In this document: positions 24,190 to 35,304 of the stretch, in pieces | Layout: the number at the start of each line of letters is the position of its first letter | Numbering within the stretch: position 1 is the first letter of the stretch | Origin: Phaeoceros laevis | Lineage: Eukaryota > Anthocerotophyta > Anthocerotopsida > Notothyladales | Direction: 5' to 3' | DNA length: 64,000 bases | Assembly: GCA_049999765.1 (NCBI GenBank) | Contig: JBNGIQ010009412.1 | Location: 26,869-90,868, forward strand | Notes under the pieces: generated by a model | Database searches by the model: none | What the model saw: only the letters and a program-made list of their open reading frames with translations | What the model was told of the DNA's origin: nothing | Position numbers and translations under genes: made by a program

Positions 24190-25015
24190 GTAAAGGTACT
24201 CTCTAGGCTCGTTGAGAGCACTTTCTGCGTCCGGAGGTAGCAGCGCAGTGCTCGATCCCGTCAATTCTCACAATTCGCCAAAAATGCACACAAGCTCAGG
24301 CTCAAAGAGTCTGCATCCCTTCAATTTTCCATCAGGAAGAACGCGTCCAGTAAACACAAAGATTTCCGCAGAAAGTTCACGCAAGGCGCTCACGAAATTG
24401 CATTCACGCGAAGCACGACTCAATTGGCATTCCCGCACTTCAAAACCGGAAACCACCCACATTGCAGGCGCACTGCACTGCGAGTTGAATCACCTTAGTG
24501 CAGATTTGCACGTCCCGCTTCTTCGGTACTTGCATCGCTCATGTTGCGGGAGATCAGCCGTGGGAGACGGAAAAGTTGTACGCGCATTGTTGGCTATGGC
24601 TTCAAGCGCAGTGTTCCACCAACAACCGGCAGGCTTCGCGTGCTCGGTCCACCTCGCATGTTCTGGATACCTTGTGGCTTCACTTCGAGGAAAAACGTCC
24701 AACAGGTGTCGTCGTGCTGGCGCCCTGTGAGTCAGTCGCTTACGTGGAAAGCGGGAACAGAGTTCAAGAGACGTAGGGAAGCTTTTTGGCTCGTCAACAG
24801 ATTCCACTGCCGACAAGGACACGATCTTTCATCATAAAACATTGTTCTCACAAAACCGTCGATCCACTACTGTACGCTGCGTCCTTTCCTCGGGTCGCCT
24901 CATCCAGTGACAATTGCGCTGTCACGTATCCCATGCCTTCGGACTTCTACCCTGTGGACGGCAATGTTATAGTTAGTGGGAAGAAGCCTGCCGAACCTTC
25001 TAAAACGAACCAGGT
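24190..25015. other. Region upstream of the coiled-coil gene
   Basis: Expected to hold the promoter and leader of the minus-strand coiled-coil gene. Overlapping frames of about 90-170 codons occur on both strands without family resemblance. Confidence 0.4.
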
Positions 25016-25363
25016 ATGGCACTGGCTGTTCACCATCAGCAGAACAGTGACCCACCATGTGGAATACCCTTTGAAAATGTAGATCCGCTGTCAGTCACCA
25101 CGTCGAAAGCCCGATGCAGCGGGCAGTTGATCGACTTGGGGACCTTTCAACAGTGCAGTGTGCTGCTCGAAGGACTCCGCAACCTTGAAGAGCAATCCAT
25201 CATTCCAGGGCACAAAGTCACGTCACAGCTACTTCATCGCCCCTTGCTGCTCATAAAACTCCAGTGCTTGCAAGGCAACCCTCCGTTCGATGACAGATTC
25301 CAGTACTATGTCTGCCCCAGTAACGACCCCACCTGTACCACGGACCCTCAGGAGTTAGGGTAA
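25016..25363 (+). CDS. Possible small unknown protein, tail-to-tail with TatB
   Basis: A 115-codon frame starting MALAVHHQQNSDPPCGIPF and ending TTDPQELG. It is Cys- and Gln-containing with moderately protein-like composition (SVLLEGLRNLEEQSIIPGHK), but I recognise no domain. Its stop overlaps the 3' end of the TatB coding region by about 16 bp on the opposite strand. It could be the last exon of a longer gene or a chance frame. Confidence 0.25.
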   Translation: MALAVHHQQNSDPPCGIPFENVDPLSVTTSKARCSGQLIDLGTFQQCSVLLEGLRNLEEQSIIPGHKVTSQLLHRPLLLIKLQCLQGNPPFDDRFQYYVCPSNDPTCTTDPQELG

Positions 25364-26478
25364 AACAGACCAGCGGAGAAAAAAAGGTGCAATGATGCGG
25401 CACTGTTAGAAAAGCTCCAACCTTTTTTATCAGGAAGAAGTCCTGCTTCAACAGCAGATATAGGCAGAACAACTATGTCATCTCCTTCAGGAGCCACTTG
25501 TCCAAGCAAGCTACTAGACGGAGGGGCAGCAGCAACAGGTCTTTCTGGTTCAGATAGAGGAGCATTCAACCACTCTGAGAATGAGCTATCCTGTAGCATT
25601 TCTTGAGGCAAGGTAAACCCTGGTCTCTGGAGCTACAAAATAGAACACAAGTTTCAAACATCCTCCACTAAGTAGGTGTACACAATGGAGGGCATCCTGC
25701 TGGCCAAGCATATAACTCATTACCTCCCTGGTTGGAGCCACCTGTCCTGGCTGAAGCGCGGGTTTTGGTGCAAAAGTGGCTTGCCTTGGTGGAACATTGG
25801 ATTGAAAGGAAGAAGGAAAGGCAACTTGCGCACCTGGAAAGGCATTTGCATCTGCAGAAGACAAACAACCGGATCAGTATACGGCCCGTGGCAACCACCA
25901 TGGGCCTGCCCAGCTCCTACAATACTGCGAATGGCCATACTTGTCCCAGTCTTCACACTACCGACAGCAGCAGAGCTGAGTATTTCCCTGGTCATTGGTC
26001 CAGGATTCATGATGGACATCCCAGCATGAATCTCGTGGCGAATTGCCTCAAGTTGAGCCATTGTCTCTCTGAGCTCGTTGTGCACCTGACATCCACAAGC
26101 ATAGGGAGCCCTACTTAACATCTCTGTTACCCGAATTCAGCTATCCACCTGGAAGAAGCTTGCAAATCATCTCAGCAAACCCACCTGGTTAGCTTGGCTG
26201 CGCTGTAATATGTCTCCAAACTGGTTCCGACTCTTTTGGATGTAAGCCACCGCCTTCCCTGTCAGTTTCCCTGCGGTCCTGGCCACCAACGCCACATCCT
26301 TGGGACCTGCATGCCACTTTCAAGTTTCAATTCGTCACCATCTAGACGAAGACCAACACACCATACCGCCCTCCCTGCAGTTTGGCAACCTAATTCGCAA
26401 ACCATCGCAGCACTCACCAAGGACGGCGATAGCTACCCCGACAAGAAGGAGGTCGCTAATAGAGAATCCAAACACCAT
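25348..26478 (-). CDS. TATB: Mitochondrial TatB-like protein (twin-arginine translocase subunit)
   Basis: Five minus-strand exons (26418-26478, 26185-26306, 25899-26085, 25724-25851, 25348-25632) join in frame to 260 residues, about the size of the plant nuclear TatB-like gene. Exon 1 encodes MVFGFSISDLLLVGVAIAVL; an acidic residue at the start of the single membrane helix and the GPKD hinge after it are the Tat A/B hallmark. The amphipathic region continues KDVALVARTAGKLTGKAVAY, then VHNELRETMAQLEAIRHEI and MSIMNPGPMTREI, as in the plant mitochondrial protein. The tail is Pro/Gln/Ala-rich, then acidic. The intron between exons 3 and 4 is only 47 nt. In plant mitochondria TatB works with organelle-encoded TatC to export folded proteins such as the Rieske protein. 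No classical presequence is visible. The extreme C-terminus (after about 25440) is the least certain part. Confidence 0.82.
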
Positions 26479-27099
26479 TCTGCTGCAGTGAATGTCAGGC
26501 GAAGGCGACAGCTTGCTAGGGTACTCGTTGGTTGAGGGGCACCGGCCTGATGCGTGGGCGTCTGTACCTTGCTCTTCGAGGGGTTGGCTAACCCGAGTTC
26601 GGCAACCAGGAGCAGGGTTTGTGCCGAAACTAAGTTCGAACGGTACCCGAACTTTCAAATGTTCAAAGTTCGAACTTTGAAATGCACCGGAGGGAGAGAG
26701 CACCAGCTCAAGATGTTCCTCGATCAGCCCTCACAAAGGTTGGTAGTTATAGGCCTGTAGCCTCACAGCCTTGGCAAGGCCGCTCGAATGGTGCTCCTCA
26801 GACGCCTTCAAAAGGGAGAGCAAGAAGCGTAGATAGGTGCACAGGATGCATCCAGCGTCCCTGCCCTGCATTGCTTCCGCGCCATCTTCTCAGGTTGTCC
26901 CTCAGTGGCAGGATCCTTGGCGCGAGGAGCGTTGCAGGCGAACGCTGGCATTTTGAGATGTTCGGGGCCGCGCTTGGAAGGTAGAGGATAGGTAGCGGAG
27001 AGCTCCATACTCGTTTCCAGGCTGCCCCCGTGCTTCCGCCTGGATAACAGTTCTTGAGGCTGGAGAGCTGCGCTGCTGCCTCGCCTAATTCCCGGTGAA
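26479..27099. promoter_or_regulatory. Divergent promoter region between TatB and PSF3, with a 20-bp palindrome and an E2F-like site
   Basis: The two starts face away across 621 bp. At 26662-26681 there is a perfect 20-bp palindrome centred on TTCGAA, with related GTTCGAAC/CCGAACT words just upstream (26630-26655). At 26916-26924 CTTGGCGCG differs at one position from the plant E2F consensus TTTSSCGC; E2F control would fit a DNA-replication gene such as PSF3. Both are pattern matches only. Confidence 0.4.
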
Positions 27100-28245
27100 A
27101 TGGAAGACTACTTCAACCTCACGGACATTCTTGTGGAGGATGAGGTGAATTTGCATTGCAATGTTTCGAACCATCTTTTCTCTTGCACCGGGATGGTCCT
27201 TTTCCTCTTGAAGACAAGTGGTAGCTACTCCGGTTTGGGTAGCGAACCGGATTGCTCGCAGCCTTGCTTCCCCTGATGTTGAGACGCAAAGGCTGACGCC
27301 AATTTTGCTCCTGCCAGCTTATACCGGTGCAATTCCTGGTAGCAGCAAATGGTGTGGGAGTACTTGATCCAAGCTCGGAGGACAACAACGTAAATTTCAT
27401 GCTCTGGCTAATTGCGGGTTCAATTTTGAGATGTTATCCGCACAAACCGGTGGAGAGGGCACCTGATGTTGGAGACCAACTGTGTGAAATTACGACAAAC
27501 ACAGGGCTGATGTAAAATTTCGTGATGTGCAGGTTGAACTGGGTTCCAAGTTGGATTTGCCTTTCTGGCTAGCTCGAGATCTCGGTACCCGGGATGCAGT
27601 CAGTGTCACCCTCCCTACCTGTTTCAACCAAAGGTATCCCTTGGGTATTTCGACAATTGAAAGTCTACTTGTACCCTAGGTCTCCTGTAGCAAGACTGAC
27701 AGCTCTCTTCAACCAAGCAGGATGCGGAAGGAGGTCCAAGCAGATCCTAGTTGTGTCAATCTAAGAAGCCGGTGCTACTACTTTTATGAGCTGGGGATGA
27801 AGTTGGTTCCTCTGTAAGTTCCACAACATTTGCGTGGTTGCATCTTCGCTGCAGAGTTGTCTGGTTGGCTGACTTAGGTCTGGTGCCTGTTTGCAGGGTT
27901 TCTGATGTGCATCTTGCATCATTTCTGTTGTTCACATTTCAAGGTCGCTACAAGGACATACTTTGCAAGGCCCACAGCACAACCATCCCGAAGAAAACAA
28001 AACGGCTTCTTGCGCACATGGAAGATCAAAGTGCGTTTTGCCTGATCCTAACCTGATGATTGGTTGCGTCACGGTTGAGGCAGCAAATATTTCTTTGTTC
28101 TAACGTCGTTTTGCCATGGTCACCTGCAGTGGTTCAATCCGCCCAGCTATCTGTGGCTTCTTTCAAGAAATGGAAAAGTCACGGAACAAAGCTCGAAAAA
28201 GCTGCTGTTTTGGGAAGAAAGCGACGGTACAACATTGCTTTCTGA
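27100..28245 (+). CDS. PSF3: GINS complex subunit PSF3
   Basis: Part of the CDC45-MCM-GINS helicase that drives replication-fork progression, nuclear. Six exons: 27100-27144, 27318-27389, 27533-27633, about 27722-27813, 27897-28030, 28130-28245. The start MEDYFNLTDILVEDE matches the PSF3 N-terminus. The next exons give VQFLVAANGVGVLDPSS, ELGSKLDLPFWLARDL and AVSVTLPTCFNQ, then KEVQADPSCVNLRSRCYYFY, VHLASFLLFTFQGRYKDIL and FKKWKSHGTKLEKAAVLGRK, all family landmarks in order. About 187 residues, normal for PSF3. The exon 3/4 junction does not close perfectly by eye, so that boundary may be off by a base or two. Confidence 0.85.
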
Positions 28246-29197
28246 CAGTGGAGGGCTCCAACTATCACTGGAACAGCTCCGAGAGAATTAGGTCAGACGA
28301 TTTGTCACCAGAGCAAGCTTGTGATGCATGGCGTGCAACAGACATACTGTGCGATGATCAAGCTACACTGATGCCTAGTGACTGGTTATTCGAACCCCTT
28401 GATTATGTCAAAACAAGCCTTCGTTCTCGCATGCAGCCCCAAGGGCTTTGTTGAGAACGAACACAGAGCATACCTCTGAGCTGCCACCTTTAGACATGGC
28501 AGAACTTCGACCAACGAGCCTTTTTTGTGACCATCAGCAACGCTATGGGTAGAGGACTTAGATTTCGTATACTATTATGATCTACTGTTCAGGGGGCAAC
28601 TCGAGTAACTCTGACTGATCTGGTAGAAAATTTCAAGGTCGCTACCATCGTCCACTTTCGCCGTTGCGTTTTAGCATCTCGTGAGACTGATATGCAAAGC
28701 ACAACTCATGTGATATCCATCTCCAGGAACCATAACTAAAAATCCCTTCTCAATGTACTGATCTTAGCATATCTCAGAGAAGGAAGTAGGCGATGAATTG
28801 CTACTGTTGCACTCTTTGCGGTGCCAAGATCACAGAAGAGTTCAGCCCAAGTTCCTCTAAAAATATGCCAAAATCGTTTTCTGAATTGATGAAGACAACT
28901 TGGCTTGCAACCAAACTGCCCTGAACACAAGAAACAAGTACATTGAATCAAATTGAACGTCACAACAAGGTTTGGTACCGGATAGGGCTTTGAGGCGCAG
29001 CGTGGCATGTGCGGCAACCCAGTCGGAAGCCGACAGATATACAGGCTGAAAACAGAATTTCACCCCCTTCAAACACTACAAAACTTTCCAGCATCCTATA
29101 CATGAAATGGCACCCTCAAAGTGACACTTACCATACCAGGTCACTACCAGCACTGGAGAGCAACCTACATAGGAAGCCACACGGGTTGCTTCATTTG
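28246..29197. other. Tail-to-tail intergenic region, nothing recognised
   Basis: Lies between the PSF3 stop (plus) and the cysteine-rich gene stop (minus). Short Cys-containing minus-strand frames occur near 28740-29070, but no join to the neighbouring gene is convincing. Confidence 0.4.
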
Positions 29198-30117
29198 TCA
29201 TGCAGATGCTTCAGTAACTGGTGAGGGGGTCCCATCAGGATTCCTTGATGATATATCAGAGACTTGACGCTCTTCAGCAGCAGGCTGGGGCCCTTTTAGA
29301 GAAGTAGAAGGGAGTAGACCAGATTCTGCAGCGGCAACAAATGGAGACGGATTGTGCGCAAATATTTGTTTCCCAATTGCAGCGTTGTACGATTCGACCG
29401 GGACATTGAACTGCGCAACAGAAGGATATCAACTACAGCAGCCACACAAGTTCATCAAACCATGGCACGAGGTATTATCCACCAAGCATTCACCAGCATG
29501 CTCAGAGTCATCGTGAGAAATGATACCCTGGCTGAACATCCCCAAAGACAGGCCTTGTAACATCTCTGTTTCACGGCAATTGTAAAGTTACAAAGTATTC
29601 TGAAGAATCATAACCAGAGCAGGCAGAGAAACATAACGACCTATCAGATAGGATGGGCTGAAGAGAACCATTGACTGATTGGGGGCACCGGGGGAACGAT
29701 CCATCGATGCGGACAAGTTGCTCAACATGCCCTCTCCGCTAATGAGTGGATCTTTGTAGCACGTCTCTCTACACTCCTCAATACCTGCGACGCCCAGAGT
29801 GATGTGAGCAATTCCAGAATTTTGAAGTTCATGCAGGCCTTCGAACAACGCAGAAACGCAACAGCTTCCGTGCTTACATTCATTCCAGTTGTCTGCATCA
29901 CCTTTGCAGCCCTTCTTACAATACACTCTCCCTGAAAAGACAGAAACGGTTTCAGTAACTCAGGCACGTTTGGGTGCAAACACGGAGCTTTATAGACGAG
30001 GAATGGAGCTTCACACGGGATGTTCAGCAGAGTTTCGTAGTGGTGGTTGCAGCCCTTGAAGCAGGGGTCCACAAGGCCAGACAAGGCCCCCTTCATACTC
30101 TCAGCCTTTGAACTCAT
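29198..30117 (-). CDS. Cysteine-rich protein of unknown function (gene model incomplete)
   Basis: Three coding blocks are visible on the minus strand. The first starts at 30117 with MSSKAESMKGALSGLVDPCF and continues through HHYETLLNIPCEAPFLVYKA. The second, in another frame at about 29925-29650, has repeated Cys motifs (CKKGCKGDADNWNECKHGSC, IEECRETCYKDP). The third, 29410-29198, follows a TGCGCAG acceptor and encodes FNVPVESYNAAIGKQIF up to a Ser/Pro-rich end and TGA. Even Cys spacing suggests a disulfide-stabilised fold, but no signal peptide is seen. The join between blocks 1 and 2 needs a splice I could not place uniquely: candidates use acceptors at the TTTTCAG or the following GTAAG. 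I do not recognise the family. Confidence 0.5.
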
Positions 30118-30289
30118 GGTGCGGTCCAGCCATGCAATCCTCCATCAGCTGTCAATGCGTCCATGCATTGATAGCATGAGCACCGAGGTACATGATTTTC
30201 ATTTAGTAGCTCATACATGTGAACAAAAATTTCCCAGCTTGGGGAGGCCGGCAGGACTCAACAGTCTCATCAAGCACACATGACAACGG

Positions 30290-30389
30290 NNNNNNNNNNN
30301 NNNNNNNNNNNNNNNNNNNNNNNNNNNNNNNNNNNNNNNNNNNNNNNNNNNNNNNNNNNNNNNNNNNNNNNNNNNNNNNNNNNNNNNNN
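30290..30389. other. 100-N assembly gap
   Basis: A gap of default size, so true length is unknown. It lies between the cysteine-rich gene and PRL1, whose start is 107 bp to the right, so part of the PRL1 promoter may be missing. The flanks are not identical to each other. Confidence 0.95.
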
Positions 30390-30496
30390 GGGGGGTTCAA
30401 TGGTGTTCAAACTTTCAATTGTGTTCCAGAATAGGGTTTTACACCTATTTTGACCAATTTGACGAAGGCCGAGACTCCGTCGCTGCAGGAGCAGCT

Positions 30497-33400
30497 ATGC
30501 CAGCCGCAGTAGTGGCACCGGAGTCTGTCGAGCCACAGTCGCTTAAGAAGCTTGTCCTCAAATCTTTGAAACGGACGTATGAACTCTTTTCAGCTTCTCA
30601 TGCTGATGTGATTGTCAGTCATCCGGAAAGGTACGGGTCTCATGGGTTCGTTCTTGCACTTGCAGCAGCAAATTGGTTCCATTAGGCTCGTTTCTTTGAT
30701 GGTCAGCAATGTACTGACTTGGAATTCACTTGTTATGCATGATCTGCGTGTGATTGGGCCGCAGCCGAAGAGTAAGAGTATCATGCAAGGTAGGCATCTG
30801 AAACTGCAAACGCCGCAATTTCGCATGCAGCATTGTGGTGGCGTGCATGTTCAGGCTGAATGATTTTGGGCTCGTCCCCTTTTCAGGTGAGAGGGGAGTA
30901 TGGATCCGTAAAAGACCTACCAGCAGTGACTGGAAGAGATGTCGCTGCTCCCAGCACTCTTGCTCTGCCAGGTCCTGGGCTCGCAGGTGGTACTGGTTTT
31001 TTTTTTTGTCTCTTTTGCAGCAACCAGCATCAGCTAGGTGATACCGACCTTCAATGTTGACTTCTTCAGATATCTTTCGGTTGTGTAACTTCGCCCTTGT
31101 TTTTTGTTGTCCAAATGTAAAGGATCTAAAGCATCCACTGCAGGAGGGGGAAAAGATTTGCAACTTGTTTCTGTGTCTCAACCGCAGTCACCATGGTCAG
31201 TATTACCTATGATGGTGCTAATCCAAGGGACAAAGTTTTTGGGAGCTGCAGAGGTTCCAAAGCTCAATTCAAGTCCTTGTTTGTGTGTACGTGTTGGGCT
31301 AGTTCGTTAAAGTATAGGTTGTACATTTCAAGGCTTGTGTACCAGTGGATTCCCAATACTCATGTTGCGCCATATTCAGGGTTGAAGCTGCAGGAGCAGC
31401 CCCTGGTGCTGCAAATGCTGCTGATTCAAGAGCCCCATCAAATACCGTTGACAGGTATGTACAGCAACATGGTCGAGTCACCTCTGGCAGCAGTAACCAC
31501 TACAACCATTTTCTGGGAGGCTGACCTTACTAGTTATTTTTCAGGCACCAACCTAGTGCAGCCATCATGAAGAGGCTGCCAAGTAAATGGCCTAAGCCTG
31601 TGTGGCATCCACCCTGGATAAACTACAGGGTATGTTGTCATTCAGGTGTACTTTTTGGTTCTGATAACATTCGCACTCCAACCAATAATGGCTGGTTAGC
31701 TGTGCTCTGCAGGTAATCAGTGGCCACCTTGGATGGGTTAGATCAATAGCTTTTGATCCCGGCAATGAGTGGTTTTGCACTGGATCCGCAGATCGGACAA
31801 TCAAAGTAACAACACATCTAACATCCTCCAGCTGACCAACATAGTCAAGTGGGCACAGTGTTTCTTGATCGTACGGATTGCCACTCTTGCAAGTGTCTCT
31901 TCTCTATATCTAGGGGATGACAAGACATATGTGCTTGCAGATTTGGGAGACAGCCACTGGAAAGCTAAAACTCACTCTAACTGGGCATATTGAGCAAATT
32001 CGAGGTATTGCCTGCACTGCATGCCATGTGGTCGTATCTGTTGAAGGGTAAAACATCATAACCTGGCTAAATTTGGCATACCAACAACAGGTCTTGCCGT
32101 GAGTCCAAGGCACCCTTATATGTTCTCAGCAGGCGATGATAAGCAAGTAAAATGCTGGGATCTAGAATACAATAAGGTATCATTTCTACATGCAATCAGG
32201 CCGCTTAGATTTTTGTGAAATGCACATGAGAATGGGATGAGATTGGGAATTCCTCTGTATCTGTGACATTGATGCCTAGGGTGCTGTTGCAGGTTATTCG
32301 GTCCTACCATGGACATCTAAGTGGAGTTTATTGTTTATCGCTTCATCCTACCTTGGATATTCTTATGACTGGTGGGCGTGATTCAGTCTGCAGGGTCAGT
32401 TGTACTTTCGTTTTCTTTTTCTAAGTACTGCTGAAGGATGAGCACCAAGTTTTTGATGACTTTGTGGCTCTTTGAGGGCCGTACTGTTTCAAGGGATGAT
32501 ATTCCTTGGCCTCAAGCCTTTTTTTTTCTGTAGGTTTGGGACATGCGGACAAAAGCACAGATATTTGCTCTTTCTGGCCATGAAAACACAGTCTGTTCTG
32601 TTATCACACAGGCTACGGTGAGTCTCCAAATTATCTTGCACTGCCTCAAGACTGCTTGAGGGTCGTTCTGATCGCAGTGATACTGCTTGCTACGTCGTGA
32701 TGTATGGTCTGTAACTTGTTTAGATTCTGCATGTCCTCCTCACTGCAGGACCCTCAAGTTGTTACGGGCTCACATGATACAACCATCAAGTTGTGGAACC
32801 TTGCAGCAGGTTTGTTCCCTATCCTTTGCTTGATATCCCAGCCCGCAAAGTTGTTTCACTTTTGATCTCTTTGTTGTCCTAGATTGTAATCGATCCTGTT
32901 GTGTTTGTGAAGGGAAGTCAATGTCCACACTTACTTTTCACAAGAAGTCTGTTCGAGCTTTGGCTATGCATCCATTTGAGTATGTACTTCCTATTTCATT
33001 CATCCTATCTGTCTTTTGTCCTCTGGGGTTAAGTTGTAATTCCTCTGATGCTAGACCTGTTCGGGCATCATGGCTGCTTCTTATGTGCTTATACGTACTG
33101 GCCTTTATGCTGCAGGCACACTTTTGCTTCTGCTTCTGCGGACAATATCAAGAAGTTTCGTCTTCCAAAGGGTGACTTTCTGCATAACATGCTGTGAGTA
33201 TCTTGATCTCATTTGTCTGCTTGGTACACTTAATTTTTGAAGGCTTGGTCTTGCTTAAAGGCAGGACCTCAAATGTTTGCTACATTCATTCAGGTCACAA
33301 CAAAGGACAATTGTGAACTGCATGGCCATCAATGAGGAGAACGTCATGGTTTCAGCTGGTCTGTAATAATAACAGCAACCCCCTTCATGCCCATGATGCA

Positions 33401-33815
33401 ATCCTGTTCATCAGCACCTAGATTAAACAATGAAGAAGTGGCTAATTTATGTTGTGCGTCTAACTCAGGTGATAACGGAAGTCTTTGGTTTTGGGACTGG
33501 AAAAGCGGTCACAACTTCCAGCAGACACAAACAATTGTACAGCCAGGTAGGTGGCGGCTTGTACGTTTCATTATCCCGGTAGCTGTGGACATACATATTG
33601 TGGTAGGTGTAGGGCTCATTGGTTGAACTCCTGATCATGCAGGTTCTCTGGATAGTGAGGCTGGTATCTATGCTCTTGGGTATGATGTCACGGGAAGCCG
33701 ACTTATCACCTGCGAGGCTGATAAGACCATCAAGATGTGGAAGGAGGATGAATCTGCCACACCGGAAACACACCCCATTCATTTCAAACCTCCAAAGGAG
33801 ATGCGCCGTTTTTAG
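30497..33815 (+). CDS. PRL1: PRL1/PLRG1-type WD40 protein (spliceosome NineTeen-associated)
   Basis: Nuclear WD40 protein of the Prp19-associated complex; in Arabidopsis PRL1 affects splicing, immunity and sugar/stress signalling. Exon 1 (30497-30630) starts [19 protein letters not shown], the conserved N-terminus. From about 31550 the match is continuous over many short exons: [140 protein letters not shown] and the terminal [14 protein letters not shown] followed by TAG. Seven WD repeats are expected. The exons between 30630 and 31550 (the variable N-terminal region) I could not join with certainty. The gap upstream removes part of the promoter. Confidence 0.92.
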
Positions 33816-34164
33816 TTTCAACACTTCACTGTACTAATGAGCCATTAATCCTAATTGTCGTCGTCAAGCATTAAAAGAATCCCCCCCTTTTGACTGTCCT
33901 CCAAGCTTAGCTTCTAAGCGTGACTGAAGCTGCAACATGTTGTACAAAAGGTGAGTTTGTACTGTGCGTCAAAAGCTATTGTTACACGGCACCAACCTAT
34001 GGTTCTCGGGAGCCTCGGGAGTCAGGTTTGCCTGACAGATGTAGTTTGTCGGCAGCGGTATGTCCGCCCCCAGTTGTCTACAAATTTATTGTTCTTTGAC
34101 GACCTTAACGCTGATCTGGAGGAAGGCCATCTACTGAGCCCAGTGCCTGCGGTGCCCCAGCAAT
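33816..34164. other. Tail-to-tail intergenic region
   Basis: 3' flanks of PRL1 (plus) and DCP2 (minus). Nothing else seen. Confidence 0.5.
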
Positions 34165-35304
34165 TCACTGTACAGCCAAATTGGGATTCTTGCCGGCTTC
34201 TAACTGCTCGGGAGGCCCCCAAAGGTGGTCAAGCGGGTGAAGGATTTTGGATGAATCAAAACGAAAGCTCCGAAAGCTGTTGCCCGGCGCAACGGGAGAA
34301 CTCTTCTGCTCAGCCCCAGGGAGAGGCGCTTCTACGGGAGCGACAGGAGTTGGTAAAAGCGGAGCACTATGAGTATCCGTCGTTGCCGCTGCTGGCAAGG
34401 GGGATGAAGTCGTTGTCGGTACCGCCAGTATTCCGGCTCCACTGGACGATCCACTGAACGAGCCACTCTTAACCTTCCAGACGGTGGCACGTCTTCCTGG
34501 AACATCGTTCTTCAGATCAGACGGCCGGTTGGCCGCAATCCATGCCAACAAAGCACCGACGAATGGCCAAACCATGAAGTACTTCATCCCTGTCGGTCCC
34601 CTGTTATGCGATGTGGTCTCGTTGCTAGCCATGGGAAGCTCGTCTACTCTATGCCACGCAATCTCGCTGATTTCCTTCTTCGTCTGCGGCTCAAACATAG
34701 TCGCATCCTTGATGCCTGCAATTACATACAGCCGCATCCTCTGCTGCGCGATGGTCATCTCCACAAACTGGTCGACCTTAATCAGCCCTGCTATGTCGAA
34801 CCCTGTCTCCTCCCATACTTCTCTCACGGCGCACCTGTGGTCCTCCTCGTCCTTGTTCTTCTTCCCCCTTGGAAAACTCCAGCTGGCCCCGGCTTTCCAC
34901 CCCTTCACCAGCAGACACCTCTCGTACGCCTCGTCCAGAATGATGGCGCCAGTGACCGGCACCCGAATCTTGTAGGTGGTGAAGTCCTTGTAAATGCCAT
35001 CGATGTGCTGAATGTATGGCCGCAACGCGGCACAGCTTTGGAACATCAGCGCCGTAAATTCCCGGAGGCTCATGGACTTCAGCCCCGGAGTCTGCTCCAT
35101 CGCGTTGTCCTCGTAGAACCAGTGCGCCTGCTCCACCAGGAACAGGATCCTGTCAAACGATTGCAACTCCTCCTCTGGTGCATTCAACACAAACCTGCTG
35201 CACAAGTCGTCCAACAGCTCTTGCGACGGCAGAGTGCTCCGAGGCACTGCACCCGGCCGGGTGCCCCCCCCACCTGCCATCTTACCGCCCGAGCTTGCCG
35301 GCAT
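34165..35304 (-). CDS. DCP2: mRNA-decapping enzyme DCP2 (Nudix hydrolase)
   Basis: Removes the 5' cap of mRNA in cytoplasmic P-bodies. The single-exon product is 379 residues. The Dcp2 N-terminal helical domain (box A) is present (LPSQELLDDLCSRFVLNAPE through QAHWFYEDN). It is followed by VPVTGAIILDEAYERCLLVK, and the Nudix box GKKNKDEEDHRCAVREVWEE with TGFD carries the metal-binding glutamates. Box B region (IAWHRVDELP) and MKYFMVWPFVGALLAWI follow. The C-terminal quarter is low-complexity Ala/Pro/Ser/Thr, ending FRSFRFDSSKILHPLD, a short conserved-looking tail. A second Met lies eight residues in. Flowering-plant DCP2 genes contain introns; this one has none. Confidence 0.93.
   Translation of the reverse strand: MPASSGGKMAGGGGTRPGAVPRSTLPSQELLDDLCSRFVLNAPEEELQSFDRILFLVEQAHWFYEDNAMEQTPGLKSMSLREFTALMFQSCAALRPYIQHIDGIYKDFTTYKIRVPVTGAIILDEAYERCLLVKGWKAGASWSFPRGKKNKDEEDHRCAVREVWEETGFDIAGLIKVDQFVEMTIAQQRMRLYVIAGIKDATMFEPQTKKEISEIAWHRVDELPMASNETTSHNRGPTGMKYFMVWPFVGALLAWIAANRPSDLKNDVPGRRATVWKVKSGSFSGSSSGAGILAVPTTTSSPLPAAATTDTHSAPLLPTPVAPVEAPLPGAEQKSSPVAPGNSFRSFRFDSSKILHPLDHLWGPPEQLEAGKNPNLAVQ

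Noticed and set aside
24212-24822. Overlapping 90-170-codon frames upstream of the coiled-coil gene
   Set aside because: They are open in several phases on both strands with no family resemblance. More likely this is promoter/leader sequence.
30290-30434. Protein-coding frames spanning the 100-N gap
   Set aside because: They consist mostly of undetermined residues and the true gap length is unknown.
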